Source: Butyricicoccus_B sp017886875 (GTDB lineage Bacteria; Bacillota; Clostridia; Oscillospirales; Butyricicoccaceae). From it: a DNA stretch of 64,000 nt. The notes below the pieces were generated by a model. That model saw only the letters and a list, made by a program, of their open reading frames with translations. It was not told the origin of the DNA and searched no databases. The stretch lies in NCBI GenBank assembly GCA_963931655.1, contig OZ007036.1, forward strand, positions 62,001 to 126,000, given 5' to 3'. Position numbers and translations under genes: made by a program. This document shows positions 33,629 to 42,594 of this stretch, piece by piece. Each line of letters starts with the position of its first letter. The stretch's first letter is position 1.

Positions 33629-34111
33629 ATGACTTATTCAATTACATATAGCAGCCGCACAGGCAACACAAAAGAGCTTGCACAAATTATAAATGAAAAT
33701 TTAAATAATAGCATATATTATGGTGAGCATGATATAAAAGCATTGGACGCAGATAGATTATATATAGGTTTTTGGACAGATAAAGGCACTTGTGATAGCA
33801 AAACAATAGAATTTCTAAAACAAGTGGAAAACAAAGAGATTTTTCTATTTGGTACAGCGGGTTTTGGTGAAAGTGAGCAATATTTTAATCAGATTATAGA
33901 CAATGTAAAATCTATAATAAAGTACAACAATAAGATTATAGGAAGTTTTATGTGCCAAGGTAAAATGCCACAATCAGTTAGGGATAGATATATAAAATTG
34001 CAAAATGATGAAAATTATGAAAAGTATCAAATGCTCATAGATAATTTTGATAAAGCGTTAGAACACCCAAATAATAACGATAAGAACAATTTAATAAAAG
34101 CGATTAAATAA
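33629..34111 (+). CDS. Flavodoxin-like protein
   Basis: 160-residue flavodoxin-fold protein. The FMN phosphate loop is SSRTGNTKELA at residues 8-18 and the second flavin loop is FGTAGFGES. The ATG has AAAGGAG eight bases upstream; a longer in-frame extension into the OYE gene is rejected. Co-transcribed with the MarR and OYE genes. It resembles the flavodoxin family protein often called BilS, a partner of OYE-type reductases in gut Clostridia, but that is a suggestion from context only. Confidence 0.83.
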   Translation: MTYSITYSSRTGNTKELAQIINENLNNSIYYGEHDIKALDADRLYIGFWTDKGTCDSKTIEFLKQVENKEIFLFGTAGFGESEQYFNQIIDNVKSIIKYNNKIIGSFMCQGKMPQSVRDRYIKLQNDENYEKYQMLIDNFDKALEHPNNNDKNNLIKAIK

Positions 34112-34146
34112 AAAAAGCAAGCCTAATTTTAGGCTTGCCTTTATAT
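34110..34146. terminator. Bidirectional terminator between flavodoxin and ispH-rpsA
   Basis: Stem GCAAGCCTA/TAGGCTTGC (34117-34125 with 34130-34138) flanked by an A run on the left (T run for minus) and T-rich sequence on the right. Confidence 0.88.
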
Positions 34147-34149
34147 TTT

Positions 34150-36090
34150 TTATTCTTCGCTTTCGCTAGCAGCTTCGCCAGTTAGCAGAGCACGGATAGA
34201 AAGAGAAACCTTTTTCTTCTCATCGTTGATATCAATAATCTTAGCATCAACTTCTTCACCAACAGACAGAGTCTCGTCAGCCTTAGCAATACGATGGTCA
34301 GCAATCTGAGAAATATGGATTAAACCATCAACACCTGGAACGATTTCAGCAAATGCACCGAAAGGCATAAACTTTAGGATTTTAACCTTAGCGGTGTCAC
34401 CAACAGAATACTTAGAAGTGAAGATAGTCCAAGGGTTGTCCTCAGAACGCTTGTAACCAAGAGAAATCTTTTTGTTGTCCTTATCAAGAGCGATAACATA
34501 AACATGTACCTTATCGCCAATAGCAACAACTTCAGATGGGTGCTTAATGCGTCCCCAAGATAACTCAGAAATATGAATCATGCCATCAACGCCGCCGATA
34601 TCAACAAATGCACCATAAGAGGTTAGGCTCTTAACAGTACCTTCATACTCGTTACCAACTTCGATAGACTCCCAAACCTTTTCAGCAGCAGCCTTACGAG
34701 CTTCCTGCTGCAGAGCACGAATAGAGCCAACTACACGCTTACGCTGACGATTGATTTCTGTGATGTAGAAGGACTGCTTAGTTTTAACTAGCTGAGCCAT
34801 AGACTCGTCCTTTGGAACACCTGTCTGAGAAGCTGGGATAAATACACGAACACCAGCTGCAGTAGCAACAACACCACCACGATTTTCTTCAACGATAGTG
34901 CCTTCAACTACAGTGTGGTTTTCCTTAGCAGCCTCGATAGTTTCCCAACCCTTCATCTGGTCGATACGCTTTTTAGACAGAGATATTAAACCTTCACCAT
35001 CGTTAACACGGATAACAACAGCTTCGATTTCATCGCCTGGCTTGATATGGTCTTCAGCCTTATAGTTAGGGTCATCGGACAGCTCATCAAGAGGGATATA
35101 AGCGGTCTGCTTAGTGCCAAGGTCAACCTGTACTTCATTCTGGGAAATAGAAATTACAGTACCGGTTACTTTTTCTCCATTCTTTATAGACTTAAGGGAT
35201 TCCTCCAGCATAGCTGCGAAATCTTCATTTTCAAATTTTGTTTCTTCGCTCATCATGTTACTGACCTCCTTAATTATCCAAGCCGGAGTAGAAGCACCAG
35301 CAGTAATACCTACATGGCGTCCGTTAAAACGATTGCAGAAATCCTTGGAAAGTTCTGACGCATCTTCTATGTAGTATACATCAGAGCATAGAGTTTTGCT
35401 TATTTCGTAGAGTCTTTTAGTATTAGAGCTCTTTTTATCGCCTATCACGATAATACAATCTGATTTTCCGGCAAGTAGACGGGCTTCAGCTTGTCGCTCG
35501 TCCGTCGCATTACATATTGTATCAAATATTTTGATGTTTGTACACTGTTTTTTTAGAAAATTCACAGAAATATCCCAAATATTTCGATTGAGAGTGGTTT
35601 GACCGACAACGCTTAGAGGCATATCAGATGACAAAAAACCATCTTTAAAAGCAGTTTTAATAGCGTCTAAATCCTCACAAACAATAGCGTTTTTGCACCA
35701 ACCAGATATGCCCAAAACTTCAGGGTGACCAGCACTTCCAAGTATCAAAATATGTCTGTTTTCGCTATACTCTTTTTGAACAATACGGTGTATTTTACAA
35801 ACAAAAGGGCAGGTTGCATCGGCTATTTTACAATTTTTTTTGTTAAAAATATCATAGATTTGTTTTGGTACACCATGTGCACGAATAATAACAGTTGAGC
35901 CATCTTTTATATCATCTATGTTGTAAGCTGTCTTAATGGACATAGTCTCAAGACGACTTATTTCATGTTTGTTGTGTATAATCTCTCCATAACAATATAT
36001 CTGTTTTTCTGTTTGAGAAAGTTTTTCGGCAAGTTCTACTGCACGTTTTACACCAAAACAGAAACCAGCAGTTTTTGCAACTTCAATCAT
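34150..36090 (-). CDS. ispH: IspH-ribosomal protein S1 fusion
   Basis: 646-residue fusion. Residues 1-278 are IspH (HMB-PP reductase, last step of the MEP isoprenoid pathway) with cluster Cys in GFCFGV (C11), ATCPFV and DTICNAT. Residues from about 280 are an S1-like protein with four S1 RNA-binding domains (GEKVTGTVISISQNEVQVDL, HTVVEGTIVEENRGG, GNEYEGTVKSLTSYGAFVDI, GDTAKVKILKFMPFGAFAEI). Such fusions are known in Clostridia. An internal start with AAGGAGG (35265-35271) may also yield S1 alone. It overlaps plsC by four bases. Confidence 0.93.
   Translation of the reverse strand: MIEVAKTAGFCFGVKRAVELAEKLSQTEKQIYCYGEIIHNKHEISRLETMSIKTAYNIDDIKDGSTVIIRAHGVPKQIYDIFNKKNCKIADATCPFVCKIHRIVQKEYSENRHILILGSAGHPEVLGISGWCKNAIVCEDLDAIKTAFKDGFLSSDMPLSVVGQTTLNRNIWDISVNFLKKQCTNIKIFDTICNATDERQAEARLLAGKSDCIIVIGDKKSSNTKRLYEISKTLCSDVYYIEDASELSKDFCNRFNGRHVGITAGASTPAWIIKEVSNMMSEETKFENEDFAAMLEESLKSIKNGEKVTGTVISISQNEVQVDLGTKQTAYIPLDELSDDPNYKAEDHIKPGDEIEAVVIRVNDGEGLISLSKKRIDQMKGWETIEAAKENHTVVEGTIVEENRGGVVATAAGVRVFIPASQTGVPKDESMAQLVKTKQSFYITEINRQRKRVVGSIRALQQEARKAAAEKVWESIEVGNEYEGTVKSLTSYGAFVDIGGVDGMIHISELSWGRIKHPSEVVAIGDKVHVYVIALDKDNKKISLGYKRSEDNPWTIFTSKYSVGDTAKVKILKFMPFGAFAEIVPGVDGLIHISQIADHRIAKADETLSVGEEVDAKIIDINDEKKKVSLSIRALLTGEAASESEE
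35253..35271 (-). promoter_or_regulatory. rpsA: Internal ribosome binding site and start inside the IspH-S1 fusion
   Basis: Minus strand AAGGAGG (35271-35265), eight bases, then ATGATG (35256-35251) in frame with S1. Initiation here would give a 368-residue stand-alone S1 protein (34150-35256). The site is as strong as the best true starts in this window. Confidence 0.6.
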
Positions 36091-36677
36091 TTTTTAGGTA
36101 TCTCCTTTTTGAGTGCGTAGATACGTTTTAAGATATCATCTGAAATTGCATGATAATCTTTAGATGATGTATCAGGATAAAAAGGCTTACCAAAAACCAC
36201 ATATGCATGTGTGCGAAAGCCCTTTTTTTCGGATACATAAACAGGTACAATAGGAGCCTTAGTTTTAACAGCAAGCATAGCAGCTCCTTCTTTTGCTTCA
36301 CCTTCATGAGCATCACGAGTACCTTGAGGAAAGATAAGTAATTTATTGCCATCTCGCACAGCTTGAAGGGCGGTTTTAATAGCTTTTATATCAGCTCTAT
36401 TTCTATCAACAGGAAATGCACCAAGCCAAGTGATAAGATTTCCGAAATTTTTCTTTTCAAAAAGTTCTTTTTTCGCCATAACACGAATACGGTGTTTATT
36501 ACCAATACAAGCAGCAACAAGAGGGGGGTCTATAACATCAGAGTGGTTAGGGCAGATAACACAGCCACCTTCAGGTATATTTTCTCTGCCTATAACTTTA
36601 AAACCACAATGCATATGAAATGCTAAACTGATAAAAGGTAGTGCAAGCCATTGAAATTTAGGTTGAAAAATAGCCAT
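36087..36677 (-). CDS. plsC: 1-acylglycerol-3-phosphate O-acyltransferase
   Basis: 196-residue PlsC-type acyltransferase making phosphatidic acid from lysophosphatidic acid. Block I NHSDVIDP (HxxxxD), block III FPQGTRD and the block IV proline region IVPVYV are present. Amphipathic N-terminus for membrane contact. Lies between cmk and ispH-rpsA, an order common in Clostridia; overlaps ispH by four bases. Confidence 0.93.
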   Translation of the reverse strand: MAIFQPKFQWLALPFISLAFHMHCGFKVIGRENIPEGGCVICPNHSDVIDPPLVAACIGNKHRIRVMAKKELFEKKNFGNLITWLGAFPVDRNRADIKAIKTALQAVRDGNKLLIFPQGTRDAHEGEAKEGAAMLAVKTKAPIVPVYVSEKKGFRTHAYVVFGKPFYPDTSSKDYHAISDDILKRIYALKKEIPKK

Positions 36678-36682
36678 AAAAA

Positions 36683-37369
36683 TTAATCCTCCGCATTTGT
36701 GGCATTTTTAATTATATTTATAACAGCATTAATACTTTGCTGTAAATCAAGCTCACTTGTATCTAATAAAATAGCATCATCAGCTTTTTTTAGTGGAGCG
36801 AGAGAGCGAGAGGAGTCTTTTTCATCACGCTTACGCATATCATTTAGCACTTCTTGGGGGGTGGTTTCAACACCTTTCTCACAAAGCTCAAGGTATCTAC
36901 GCTCAGCACGTTTTTCATCAGAAGCAGTTAGAAAAATTTTTACCTTAGCATTTGGTAAAATAACTGTTCCTATGTCACGACCGTCCATTATTACATTATT
37001 TTTATTAGCTATATCACGTTGCATATCAAGTAAAAATTCACGAACTTCAGGGATAACAGAAACTCTTGAAGCAAAAAGTGAGATTTCAGGAGTTCTTATG
37101 AGTTCGGATACATCTTCATCATTTAGATATACACGCTGAGCACCATCAATATATTTAAGCTTTATGTTTATCTCTGGTAAAACAGATATAACTTCATCTG
37201 GTATTAAAGCGTCAAAATTTTTTCTAAATACAGCTAAACCTATTGTGCGATATAAAGCACCTGTATCAACATAAATAAATCCAAGTGTTTTAGCAGCTGT
37301 TTTAGCGATTGTACTTTTACCAGCACCAGAAGGGCCATCAATCGCAACTGCAATTTGGTTCATTATCAT
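36683..37369 (-). CDS. cmk: Cytidylate kinase
   Basis: 228-residue (d)CMP kinase with P-loop AIDGPSGAGKSTIAK, DTGALYRTIG and the CMP-binding MDGRDIGTVILP and RDEKDSSRS motifs. The ATG at 37369 overlaps the upstream stop codon (ATGA); an ATG two codons later is also possible. Part of the flavoprotein-cmk-plsC-ispH group. Confidence 0.95.
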   Translation of the reverse strand: MIMNQIAVAIDGPSGAGKSTIAKTAAKTLGFIYVDTGALYRTIGLAVFRKNFDALIPDEVISVLPEINIKLKYIDGAQRVYLNDEDVSELIRTPEISLFASRVSVIPEVREFLLDMQRDIANKNNVIMDGRDIGTVILPNAKVKIFLTASDEKRAERRYLELCEKGVETTPQEVLNDMRKRDEKDSSRSLAPLKKADDAILLDTSELDLQQSINAVINIIKNATNAED

Positions 37370-38613
37370 TCATCTCCGTTTCTTTTAGATGCTGAAATAC
37401 CAGCTAATCTGCCAGTAGACCAAGCGATTTGAAGATTAAATCCACCTGTATAAGCATCAACATCTATAACCTCGCCTGCAAAATACAGACCAGTTTTCTT
37501 TTTAGATTCCATAGTTTTAGGGTTTATTTCCTTAACATTAACACCTCCAGTTGTCACAATAGCTTCAGAAATAGGTCTTGCACCAGAAATTTCAACTGGG
37601 AAAGCCTTTATAAGCCTGCTAAGTGAAGCTCTTTGAGCCTTAGTAATTGAATGAACCTTAGTGTGAGGGTTAATGCCTGCAAGCTCAATTATAACAGGGA
37701 TAAGCTTGCGGGGTAAAAGCTCACCAAGGGCATTTATAAAATCACTATTTTTATATTTTTCAAAATCATTTAACAAACGTTTGTCAAGAGTTTTATCATC
37801 TAAAGCGGGTTTAAGGTCTATTAAGATTTTATAATCTTTGCTGCCAAAGTGACGCATATGGGCGGAAGCAGAAAGCACTAATGGACCAGATACACCAAAA
37901 TGAGTAAATAACATTTCGCCAAAGTCTTCAAATATTTTTTTATTGTTTTCAAGTGCGGTTAATCTCACATTTTTAAGTGAAAGCCCCATTAGTTTCTCAC
38001 ATGTATCGCCCTTTTCAACAAGTGGAACAAGAGAAGGTCTAGGAGTTACAATCGAATGAGAGAAGTTTTTAGCAAAGCGATAACCATCACCAGTAGAGCC
38101 AGTAGCAGGATAAGATGCACCACCTGTTGTTATAATAACACGGTCTACTGTAAATTGCTTATCATCAGTTTTAATTAAAAAACCATTTTGATGTTCTAAA
38201 ACATCATTTACAGTATGAAAAACAATTTTTACACCTTGTTTTTTTACATAAGAAAACAAAGCATCAACTATGTCAGAAGCTTTGTCAGATATAGGGAAAA
38301 CACGGTTTCCACGTTCGGTTTTTAGAGGTACGCCTAACGACTCAAAGAAATTCATAGTATCTTGAGCGTTAAAGTTACCAAGAGCGGAATATAAAAATCT
38401 AGGGTTTACAGGGATATTAGCAAGTATATTAGAAGTTTCACAGTTATTTGTCACATTACAGCGACCTTTACCTGTGATATAAATTTTTCTACCAACTTTA
38501 GGGTTGGTTTCAAATAACAAAACATCTGCTCCTAAAGAGGCAGCAGTTCCGGCAGCAATAAGCCCAGCAGCACCAGCACCTATTACTGCAATAGATAATT
38601 TTGGCACAGACAA
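37366..38613 (-). CDS. HI0933/YhiN-family flavoprotein
   Basis: 415-residue FAD-dependent oxidoreductase-like protein. Rossmann motif AVIGAGAAGLIAAGTAA at the N-terminus, KVGRKIYITGKGRCNVTN (family signature), TTGGASYPATGSTGDGY, and C-terminal FAGEVIDVDAYTGGFNLQIAWSTG. Widespread upstream of cmk in Clostridia; reaction not established. Start is TTG 38613 close behind AAGGAG; GTG 38607 is an alternative with longer spacing. Confidence 0.88.
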   Translation of the reverse strand: MSVPKLSIAVIGAGAAGLIAAGTAASLGADVLLFETNPKVGRKIYITGKGRCNVTNNCETSNILANIPVNPRFLYSALGNFNAQDTMNFFESLGVPLKTERGNRVFPISDKASDIVDALFSYVKKQGVKIVFHTVNDVLEHQNGFLIKTDDKQFTVDRVIITTGGASYPATGSTGDGYRFAKNFSHSIVTPRPSLVPLVEKGDTCEKLMGLSLKNVRLTALENNKKIFEDFGEMLFTHFGVSGPLVLSASAHMRHFGSKDYKILIDLKPALDDKTLDKRLLNDFEKYKNSDFINALGELLPRKLIPVIIELAGINPHTKVHSITKAQRASLSRLIKAFPVEISGARPISEAIVTTGGVNVKEINPKTMESKKKTGLYFAGEVIDVDAYTGGFNLQIAWSTGRLAGISASKRNGDE

Positions 38614-38624
38614 AAATTCTCCTT

Positions 38625-38667
38625 AAAAATAAAATTAGGAAAAGTCAATAATTTATTCGACTTTTCC
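38625..38667 (-). terminator. Terminator of the RpiR-type regulator gene
   Basis: Stem GGAAAAGTC/GACTTTTCC (38638-38646 with 38659-38667); minus-strand tail TAATTTTATTTTT. Confidence 0.8.
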
Positions 38668-38680
38668 AAAGTACAAAAAA

Positions 38681-39544
38681 TCATGACTCGTCCATAGTTT
38701 CATAGACATTATATTCATTCCAAATAGTTTCAAGCTGATTAAAAGTTTTTTCAACTTCATCTTGTCTATCCATACTAACTTGAACGATAAGAGCATTAAT
38801 AACCGAAAGAGGAGCAACAAGAGAGTCAACAAAACTAGCCATATCACTTTTAGCTATAAGGGTATAATCAGCATAATTTGCAAGAGGAGATAAACTGGAA
38901 TCGGTAAGGGCAATAACATTTGCACCATGAGCCTTAGAATATTTCATAGCAGCTAAAGTACGCTGAGAATATCTAGGGAAGCTAATGCCGATAAATACAT
39001 CACCCTCACCAATATGAAGTATTTGCTCTAAGATTTCACTTCCGCTATTGGTATCAAGGACATAGACATTGCCAAAAAGCAAAGTGAAATAAAAACCCAT
39101 AAAGCTTGCAAGTGCAGAGGAGGAACGCACACCAAGAATATAAATTCTTTTAGCTTTTGTTATACAAGAAGCGGATTTTTCAAAAGCTAAATGGTCTAAT
39201 TCGTCCATAGTCATACGGATTTTTTCTACATCAGCAGTTAAAACCGACTCAAGTATATTACGGTTGCCAATTCTGTCTTCAGCGACCTCCATACGCTGAA
39301 CAGCAGTTAAACGGTTACGAATCATTTCTTGAAGAGCCTTTTGTAAATGTGGATATCCGTCATAGCCAAGCTCTGTAGCAAAACGGACAACGGTGGATTC
39401 ACTGACACCGACAGTAGCACCAAGGCGGTTGGCGGTCATAAAAGCCGCCTTGTCATAATGTTCGGTTATATAACGTGCAATCAGACGTTGACCTTTAGAA
39501 AATTTTGAAAGATTAGTCTGAATTTTAGTCATTAAATCATTCAC
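38681..39544 (-). CDS. MurR/RpiR-family transcriptional regulator
   Basis: 287-residue regulator with an N-terminal RpiR helix-turn-helix (about 1-80: SKGQRLIARYITEHYDKAA, GVSESTVVRFATELGYDGYP) and a SIS sugar-phosphate isomerase-like domain (about 125-260: RIYILGVRSSSALA). SIS domains sense phosphosugars. No sugar-catabolic gene is adjacent, so its target is unknown. Own promoter and terminator. Confidence 0.9.
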   Translation of the reverse strand: MNDLMTKIQTNLSKFSKGQRLIARYITEHYDKAAFMTANRLGATVGVSESTVVRFATELGYDGYPHLQKALQEMIRNRLTAVQRMEVAEDRIGNRNILESVLTADVEKIRMTMDELDHLAFEKSASCITKAKRIYILGVRSSSALASFMGFYFTLLFGNVYVLDTNSGSEILEQILHIGEGDVFIGISFPRYSQRTLAAMKYSKAHGANVIALTDSSLSPLANYADYTLIAKSDMASFVDSLVAPLSVINALIVQVSMDRQDEVEKTFNQLETIWNEYNVYETMDES

Positions 39545-39581
39545 TCGTAGATACTCTCCCTCTTATACATTCCTAGTTTAT

Positions 39582-39610
39582 ATTTTATAATCTTGACATA
39601 TAAAATGCAA
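39582..39610 (-). promoter_or_regulatory. Promoter of the RpiR-type regulator gene
   Basis: Minus strand TTGCAT (39610-39605), 17-bp spacer, TAAAAT (39587-39582). Confidence 0.6.
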
Positions 39611-39638
39611 GAGCTTTAGAAGTATCATTCAAAAAATA

Positions 39639-40346
39639 TTAAAGAGAGCGTAAATAAGAAATTTCAGATTGTGTTAGTTCACGCCATTTACCAACTGGAA
39701 GTGAAGTATCAAGCTTTAAATTACCAACAGAAAGACGTTTTAAACGATGAACAGTAAAACCACATTTTTCACACATTTTGCGAATTTGGCGGTTACGTCC
39801 TTCATGAATACGAATTTCCAGTCTAGCTTGATTTTCTTTTTGATTTAAAATATAAACATCAGCAGGCTTTATTATATAGCCATCAATGTCCATAGGCTCA
39901 GTGAGCTTTGGTATATTTTCAAGATTACCTCTAACGGTTACAGTGTAAGTTTTTGTTATTTCATGAGATGGGTGAGTTAGTTTTTGTGTTAATTCACCAT
40001 CGTTTGTCATAATAAGTAAGCCTTCAGAGTCTACATCAAGTCTACCAACAGGGTAAACACGACAGCTACATTTTTTTACAAGCTGAGACACATTTTTTCT
40101 ACCATGTTCATCTTTCATTGTTGTTACAAATCCACGAGGTTTATAAAGCATTAAATAGCGTTTTTGTTCTTTTCCGTGCAAAGGCTTGCCATCAACACAA
40201 ATATGGTCACGAGCAGGGTCAGCATGTGCACCTATAGTTGCTTTTCTACCGTTTATAGTAACTTTTCCCTGTTCAATCCAGCTTTCAGCAGTTCTTCTGG
40301 AGCATAAGCCAGATTGTGCAATTATTTTTTGTACTCTTTCTTTCAT
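39639..40346 (-). CDS. rluB: 23S rRNA pseudouridine synthase, RluB family
   Basis: 235-residue protein: N-terminal S4 RNA-binding domain (about 1-60, RVQKIIAQSGLCSRR) and a RsuA/RluB catalytic domain with the aspartate in GRLDVDSEGLL. B. subtilis and E. coli RluB modify U2605 of 23S rRNA; RsuA/RluE/RluF are alternatives. In Clostridia the gene sits near scpAB, dacF and ytfJ, as here. Confidence 0.92.
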   Translation of the reverse strand: MKERVQKIIAQSGLCSRRTAESWIEQGKVTINGRKATIGAHADPARDHICVDGKPLHGKEQKRYLMLYKPRGFVTTMKDEHGRKNVSQLVKKCSCRVYPVGRLDVDSEGLLIMTNDGELTQKLTHPSHEITKTYTVTVRGNLENIPKLTEPMDIDGYIIKPADVYILNQKENQARLEIRIHEGRNRQIRKMCEKCGFTVHRLKRLSVGNLKLDTSLPVGKWRELTQSEISYLRSL

Positions 40347-40373
40347 TTAAAAATCCTCACAATCATAAAGTAT

Positions 40374-41459
40374 TTAGAATATAGACAATAATTTTTGTAT
40401 TATTTTTTCAATAAGAGATAAACTAGGCTGTTGCATAGTTGTTTCTGATGAAAAAACCAATTCATCTGTGGCTAAGACTTTATCATTTAAAGTGTAATTT
40501 ATAGTTCCATAAAATTGCCCTATATGAGCAGGAGCATAAACAAAAGGTCTGCCTAAAATAGTAAAACTAAGATTGCTTTTCTCATCATCAGTAAGCCAAA
40601 GTGTTATATCAGATGAACCAGACAACTTAACATTGTTTTCTATGCCACCTTGACAGTTAACTTCACCTATAACATCACCGCTTTTTTGAATTACAGTTGG
40701 TTTATAAAGCTCAAAAGCACTATCAAGCATGGAAATATGGTCATTCCAGTCGTCGGGGTCATTTAGAGTTACAGCTATAAGTCTGCGACCATTTTTTTCA
40801 GCAGCAGATACTAAACAGCGACCGCTTTTTTTAGTAAAACCAGTTTTAACACCAGTTGAGTTTTCATACATTTTTAAAAGCTTGTTATGATTAGTCATAG
40901 TGCGAGTGCCAGAAGCATAGGTTTCAGTTGAAACAATCTGTGCAAAAGTTGGGTTTTGCATAGCATAAGCGGTTAGTTTAGCCAGTTCTAAAGCGGTTGT
41001 ATGATGAGTTTCAGCATCAAGCCCATTAGGGTTTTCAAAATGAGTGTTTTCAAGACCAAGTTCCTCAGCTTTATTATTCATTTTATTCACAAATGCATCA
41101 AAACCGCCGCATTCACCAGCAATAGCTAAAGCGGCATCATTTCCACTCATAAGCATAAGCCCATAAAGCGTATCAAGAATAGAAATTTTTTCATTTTCCT
41201 TTAGATACATAGATGAGCCTTCGACTAAAGTATACTCCTTTTTAACCAAATATTCACGCTCTAAATTTCCGTTTTCTATGGCAATTAAAGCGGTCATAAT
41301 TTTGGTAGTAGAAGCCATTGACAAAACTTCATTTTCATTTTGAGCAAAAAGTACAGCACCAGTATCAGCATCAATAACAACTGCACTTTTAGCAGAAATA
41401 GCACCAGCAGGAATATAAAATATCTGCAAAAATAACAAGCATATAAATAATTTTCGCAT
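40374..41459 (-). CDS. dacF: D-alanyl-D-alanine carboxypeptidase, DacF type
   Basis: 361-residue penicillin-binding protein 5-type enzyme trimming the terminal D-Ala of peptidoglycan stems. Signal peptide about 1-20; active-site S50-T-T-K53, SGN in LMSGNDAAL and KTG in GVKTGFTKKSG. A C-terminal beta domain and a final amphipathic helix follow. ATG 41459 has GGAGG seven bases upstream; a longer frame is rejected. Between ytfJ and rluB; in Bacillus dacF acts in the forespore, and the neighbourhood with ytfJ is consistent, but a vegetative role is possible. Confidence 0.93.
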   Translation of the reverse strand: MRKLFICLLFLQIFYIPAGAISAKSAVVIDADTGAVLFAQNENEVLSMASTTKIMTALIAIENGNLEREYLVKKEYTLVEGSSMYLKENEKISILDTLYGLMLMSGNDAALAIAGECGGFDAFVNKMNNKAEELGLENTHFENPNGLDAETHHTTALELAKLTAYAMQNPTFAQIVSTETYASGTRTMTNHNKLLKMYENSTGVKTGFTKKSGRCLVSAAEKNGRRLIAVTLNDPDDWNDHISMLDSAFELYKPTVIQKSGDVIGEVNCQGGIENNVKLSGSSDITLWLTDDEKSNLSFTILGRPFVYAPAHIGQFYGTINYTLNDKVLATDELVFSSETTMQQPSLSLIEKIIQKLLSIF

Positions 41460-41490
41460 GGAATATCCTCCAAGAGTTTGCAAAATATAA

Positions 41491-41514
41491 CCTACTCAAA
41501 ATTATATGAGTAGG
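41491..41514 (-). terminator. Hairpin between ytfJ and dacF
   Basis: Stem CCTACTCA/TGAGTAGG (41491-41498 with 41507-41514); tail TTATATTTT on the minus strand, so a modest terminator. Confidence 0.6.
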
Positions 41515-41547
41515 TCAAAAAGGATATACATTAAAAGTATGCTAAAA

Positions 41548-41958
41548 TTATAATAAAGAGTCTTTTTCCTCTGTTTTATTTTTATTTTCCATAAAACTAG
41601 AGAATTTATTTATAGCACTAGGAAGCATTTCAACAAGACGGTCAGCCGTTGTTTCAGCTTGAGCGTTAAGAGGAAGAACACGAGCGTCACCATCGCTTGT
41701 TACAATCAGAAAACAAACAGGTGATACAGTGACACCAGCACCGCCACCACCACCAAAACAAAGTGGGGAAGTATCTTTTGAGTTTTTAGATTGGAAATCA
41801 GTGCCGCCTGTACCAAAGCCAAAGGTAACTTTGGATACAGGTATAATTGTAGTACCGCCAGCTTGAATTGGTTTACCAATAATAGTGTTAACATCTACCA
41901 TGGATTTAATTTTTTCCATGGTTTCACTCATAAGATTTTTAATAGGGTGTTCATTCAT
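41548..41958 (-). CDS. ytfJ: Sporulation protein YtfJ (GerW family)
   Basis: 136-residue GerW-family protein. Hallmarks: NEHPIKNLMSETMEKIKSM start, the IIPVSKVTFGFGTGG strand, a glycine-rich FGGGGGAGVTVSP segment and FLIVTSDGDARVLPL. In Bacillus GerW is needed for normal germination. It sits between the DUF2953 protein and dacF, the usual clostridial order. Confidence 0.92.
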   Translation of the reverse strand: MNEHPIKNLMSETMEKIKSMVDVNTIIGKPIQAGGTTIIPVSKVTFGFGTGGTDFQSKNSKDTSPLCFGGGGGAGVTVSPVCFLIVTSDGDARVLPLNAQAETTADRLVEMLPSAINKFSSFMENKNKTEEKDSLL

Positions 41959-41985
41959 TTATTATCGCCTCCAAAAGATAAAGCA

Positions 41986-42594
41986 TTATTCTGTTTTTTG
42001 ATAGATTTTAAAAAGCTGTTTACGGTATTTAAAAGCAATCAATAATATTTTAATTATTCTTGTATGCCCTATAAAATCAAGTGTAAATTTAGTTTTATTT
42101 GAGTCAAAATCAGCATCAAGTGTAATAGATTGATTTTTTAGATGAAATCCTTTTCTAAGAATAGGAGTAATCATACCACAAATAGAAAAGGCTGTACCAA
42201 GCATAATGCCTGTTTTTGCTGCATCATCACTAGCAAAGATAATATTTAAATATAGCTTGTCAATATACAATTTTTCTTTTAAATCATAGATAATATTTAA
42301 AATTAAATCCATATATTTTGAAGAAAAGTCGTCTTTTTCCTCACTTTGTTCATCTGACTTTGGCTCTTTTTCGGTTTTTTGGGGCTTATATGATTTTTCT
42401 TTAGTTTTACCGATAGGATAGAGTTTAATACGCACAAAAAAGATTTTAAGAGAAACACGAGTATTTTGTTTATCATCACGAGAAACATAAATTGTAGTTT
42501 TGCAGAAAAACAATATAAATAATAACGTAAACAGTAATATTAGTAATACCAAGGCTATCCCAAGCACTATTTTTAGGATAAACAAAAGCATCAC
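41986..42594 (-). CDS. DUF2953-like membrane protein
   Basis: 202-residue protein with a long N-terminal hydrophobic helix (about residues 3-30), a basic/acidic low-complexity linker (Lys/Glu/Pro, about 62-92) and a C-terminal domain. Length, topology and position between scpB and ytfJ match the DUF2953 family. Function unknown; a sporulation link through ytfJ is inferred from context. Overlaps scpB by four bases. Confidence 0.78.
   Translation of the reverse strand: MMLLFILKIVLGIALVLLILLFTLLFILFFCKTTIYVSRDDKQNTRVSLKIFFVRIKLYPIGKTKEKSYKPQKTEKEPKSDEQSEEKDDFSSKYMDLILNIIYDLKEKLYIDKLYLNIIFASDDAAKTGIMLGTAFSICGMITPILRKGFHLKNQSITLDADFDSNKTKFTLDFIGHTRIIKILLIAFKYRKQLFKIYQKTE

Noticed and set aside
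35047..35374. Plus-strand frames opposite the IspH-S1 junction
   Set aside because: Antisense shadows; no ribosome binding site and no recognisable domain, while the minus strand encodes clear S1 and IspH motifs.
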